A DNA stretch of 10,613 nt from Pleurotus ostreatus/Saccharomyces cerevisiae fusant (taxonomy: Eukaryota; Opisthokonta). The stretch lies in assembly GCA_024196135.1 (NCBI GenBank), contig JAMQCK010001224.1, positions 1 through 10,613 on the forward strand, read 5' to 3'. A program made the position numbers and the translations under genes. Of the stretch, positions 8,559 through 10,613 are shown one piece after another; position 1 is the first letter of the stretch, and each line of letters starts with the position of its first letter. The notes under the pieces were generated by a model that was not told the origin of the DNA, ran no database searches, and was given only the letters and a program-made list of their open reading frames with translations.

Positions 8559-8777
8559 TCCCACCGCATCGCAGAAACACAAAATAATAGTGCAGGCATC
8601 CTGTAATACATATGCTATCGTTCTCTATGTTCGGGTGCCACAATCTACTGGCACAGATGATACTAGCCATCTTGCGCATACAGGGCCACTGTCGTCTACC
8701 CGAGGCGGTCAACTTATATCCAGACGTCCCCGATAGCGCTGTCGCTTGTAACACCCCCCCTCCCTCCACAGCGCACC
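8559..8777. terminator. Convergent 3' intergenic region (BTB gene / Sec14-like gene)
   Basis: The 219 bp lie between the stop codons of two convergent genes, so both transcripts must end here or overlap. An AT-rich patch (8579-8612, ACAAAATAATAG...) right after the BTB stop is a plausible 3'-processing region for the plus strand. A C-run at 8754-8764 lies just beyond the minus-strand gene. I see no gene in it. Confidence 0.45.
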
Positions 8778-10264
8778 TCACACCGTGCTCCCCTCCATCA
8801 CATCGCGCACAACCTTCCCACCCTCCTCCACCCTCGGGCGCCAGAGCTTGCCGTCCTTGAAGACGACCGGCCCCTTGGGCACCTTGTCCCCGATCGCCGA
8901 TCGCGCCGGCTCGTCGAGGACAGGGTCGTCCTTGAAGGTGAAGTCGAGGTTGCCGCCGTAGGCCTGGGGAGGGGAGAGTGTGAGCGGGATTGAGTGAAGG
9001 AGAGGGGTGATAACAGGAGCGCGGGGGCGAAGGAAGCCAGGAGAGAAGATGACGGAACAGGCAAGTAATGACAACGAGAAGGATGCGGCAGCAGTAGGAG
9101 ATCGTAGACGGCCCGAAGGGGAATTAATGGCCGAGGGGACACGTAAGGAAGCGGTCATGCGGCGTAAGAAGGACAATGTCAGCGGCAAGAGTAGCGGGTG
9201 AGCTCGGGGAGAGACCGTAGGCGTAGCAACGAGGAGAAGACGACGAGAAGGAGGGCAGTACACGTAGAGAGGGTAGAGAACCAGCGAAGAGTATTCGACA
9301 CCTCTGCCAGCGATGTAGGGATGTGATGACATACCTTGGGCAAATTGTCCGCGTCGATGAGCTCGCGTAGGGTGGGTCCCGGATCTCTTCCCAGTACATG
9401 TACTTTCAGCCTCGTCCCCTCGTCAAACCACGCCTGGAATCGAATGTTAGCCGCACCGTTCGGCATGCCAGCCCCTGCCGTACCTTAATCCATCCCCATA
9501 TTGTCGGGAAAAACGATGGCGAATTCACGACAATCGTCGAGTGCATACATTCCGGATAGTGCGCCGTCGCCAATCCAGAAGCCTCCTGTAGATGATGCCG
9601 GAGTGACCACATCGAGGAAAAGGAGACATCCGCGAGGTCGATGATGCTGGTGACGGCGCAGATGTCGGCGTTGTTGTCTCGAGGGAGGGAGTTACAGAGG
9701 GGGAGGGCGAATTGGCGCATGAATTCCCAGAGCGCGACGATCCGCTGGTAGCGGCGCTCTGGTGGGACCGCATTCAGCTCCTTTTGGGTCGCCTGGAGGG
9801 ATGCCAGGTGGAAGACGTATACGGGGTGACCAGTCTACGACAGTGAGGATCGGACATTCAGGATACAATAGGAGCACACACACCTTGTCTCTCCTGCCTG
9901 TCCATCGAGGATAGAAATGCTTAGCAGCCTCGAACTCCTCGGGATCGAAGGTGGCGTATAGGCGGTCGACATCGTTCTCCTTCCGCCACTCCTCAGTCGC
10001 CGCAAACTGCTTCTGTGCAGCCTTAGGGTCAAACTTCCTCGCCCGAAGGAATCGCAAGAGGGTAGAATCGTCGTGGGATGGCTCCTCCCCTGGCGTATAT
10101 AGCTTCGCTGACTCAAGGTCCGCCTTGAATTTCGCAAACGCGGCCTGCTGCGACTCGTTGAGATGGCCGAGGCGGCCCGCGAGGATCTGGTGGTGCTCGA
10201 GCCTGCTCTGGCCGGGGACATCGTGCGATTCTGCGGACGAGCGCCTAGAGGAGAACCAGGACAT
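8778..10264 (-). CDS. Sec14-like CRAL-TRIO lipid-transfer protein
   Basis: Sec14-type proteins exchange phosphatidylinositol with phosphatidylcholine or other lipids in the cytosol and at Golgi or endosomal membranes. Minus-strand exons 10264-9884, 9834-9484, 9433-9335 and 8963-8778 (all phase 0) give 338 residues, near yeast Sec14 (304). The CRAL-TRIO N-terminal part shows DDSTLLRFLRARKFD and FYPRWTGRRDK. The lipid-binding lobe shows GHPVYVFHLASLQ, TSIIDLADVSFSSMW, QEASGL (Glu 211) and NSPSFFPTIWGWIKAWFDE (Lys 244). This Glu and Lys align with yeast E207 and K239, which contact the inositol head group, so phosphatidylinositol binding is plausible. NLPK/AYGGNLDF joins exons 3 and 4 as in the family's LP-x-x-x-GG. 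The ATG at 10264 has no nearby in-frame alternative except upstream ones that would overlap the divergent neighbour. Confidence 0.92.
8964..9334 (-). other. Long intron 3 of the Sec14-like gene (371 nt)
   Basis: GTATGT..CCCCAG bounds a 371-nt intron, six to eight times longer than any other in the window (47-61 nt). The sense strand is pyrimidine-rich. Conserved protein sequence is continuous across the splice, so no exon is missing. One frame is open through the entire intron into exon 4, but it is out of frame with exon 3; reading on from exon 3 meets a stop at about 9179. Confidence 0.8.
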
Positions 10265-10329
10265 GACCGCTCGGGAAGGGGGCGTGATGATGACGTCACG
10301 CGACGCCCCTTTCCCCTTCCCCGATCGCC
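10265..10329. promoter_or_regulatory. 65-bp bidirectional promoter with CRE
   Basis: Only 65 bp separate the start codons of the Sec14-like gene and the IND1-like gene. In the middle lies a perfect CRE, TGACGTCA (10291-10298), the palindrome bound by bZIP factors of the ATF/CREB type. It is flanked almost symmetrically by GGGGCGT (10279-10285) and its inverse ACGCCCC (10303-10309), which overlap AGGGG/CCCCT stress-element cores. Binding is inferred from the motifs. Confidence 0.6.
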
Positions 10330-10613
10330 ATGTTCCGCGCATCCGCCCGTCTCGCGCACGAAAACCCGTTGGGCATCCCCCGCGCGCGGACGCTCCCGAA
10401 GGATGTGCCTTCAATGCCTCGTCGCGGAGGAGGAATCGAGCGCAGGCCTATTGCGCACGTCCGCAGGGTGATCGCGGTCGCCAGTGGTAAAGGCGGCGTC
10501 GGCAAGTCTACCATCGCCGCCAACCTTGCAGCCACACTCGCTTCCCATCTCCAACTGCGCGTCGGTCTCCTCGATCTCGACGTTTTTGGACCATCTGTAC
10601 CCACTCTACTCGG
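10330..10613 (+). CDS. IND1: IND1/NUBPL-type Fe-S P-loop ATPase, 5' part
   Basis: IND1 (human NUBPL) is a mitochondrial Mrp/NBP35-family ATPase needed to assemble the iron-sulfur arms of respiratory complex I. The frame is open to the window end: 94 full codons. The N-terminus ([13 protein letters not shown]) is basic and fits a matrix targeting signal. [19 protein letters not shown] leads into the deviant Walker A motif GKGGVGKST (residues 53-61, with signature Lys 54 and P-loop Lys 59), then [18 protein letters not shown]. The short lead-in from a Pro-Arg-Arg stretch to the P-loop fits IND1 better than cytosolic NBP35, which carries an N-terminal four-Cys motif not seen here. A bacterial-type Mrp relative is the alternative. 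A second in-frame ATG (10414) would remove most of the leader. Confidence 0.85.
   Translation, partial: MFRASARLAHENPLGIPRARTLPKDVPSMPRRGGGIERRPIAHVRRVIAVASGKGGVGKSTIAANLAATLASHLQLRVGLLDLDVFGPSVPTLL

Noticed and set aside
8778..9332. Open frame running through the long intron into the last Sec14 exon, as a separate gene or extended exon
   Set aside because: It is out of frame with exon 3, Ser/Pro/Leu-rich without family resemblance, and the GTATGT..CCCCAG splice restores the Sec14 family sequence exactly.
10265..10414. Upstream start (10414) for the Sec14-like gene
   Set aside because: The added 50 residues would be antisense to the conserved IND1 coding sequence and have no family match; ATG 10264 starts a normal N-terminus.

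Overview
The window looks like nuclear DNA of a basidiomycete, most likely an agaricomycete. Coding sequence is GC-rich and split by many 47-61 nt GT..AG introns, and F-box and BTB proteins of the types expanded in mushroom-forming fungi lie among housekeeping genes. All gene models were built by eye: open frames were joined where splice sites, codon phase and protein-family conservation agree. Every join below keeps the reading frame.

Layout. (1) 1-939, minus: the 3'-truncated gene for the beta subunit of electron transfer flavoprotein (ETF), five exons including a 19-nt microexon. (2) 940-1516: divergent intergenic region. (3) 1517-4176 and (4) 4523-7224, plus: two tandem paralogous genes, called A and B here, of 782 and 778 codons. 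Each encodes a protein with two F-box-like modules, one at the N-terminus and one in the middle, followed by a conserved C-terminal region. Introns sit at matching positions, except one that only B has. (5) 7482-8558, plus: a BTB/POZ protein with a Cys-rich C-terminal half. (6) 8778-10264, minus: a Sec14-like CRAL-TRIO lipid-transfer protein, convergent with the BTB gene and carrying one unusually long intron (371 nt). (7) 10330-10613, plus: the start of an IND1/NUBPL-type P-loop ATPase for mitochondrial complex I assembly, divergent from the Sec14-like gene across only 65 bp.

How it fits together. The conserved flanks are mitochondrial and lipid housekeeping genes: ETF passes electrons to the ubiquinone pool, and IND1 helps build complex I, which feeds the same pool. 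The centre (about 1.5-8.6 kb) is a patch of putative ubiquitin-ligase substrate adaptors: F-box proteins typically dock on SKP1/cullin-1, and BTB proteins on cullin-3 or other partners. No functional link between centre and flanks can be shown from sequence. I saw no tRNA, rRNA, CRISPR array or transposon.

Most interesting points: the tandem pair of double-F-box genes (four F-box modules in 5.7 kb) with signs of internal module duplication; the precise intron presence/absence between them; the in-frame stop overlapping the splice donor that joins the two F-box halves; and the nearly symmetric 65-bp bidirectional promoter centred on a perfect CRE (TGACGTCA).
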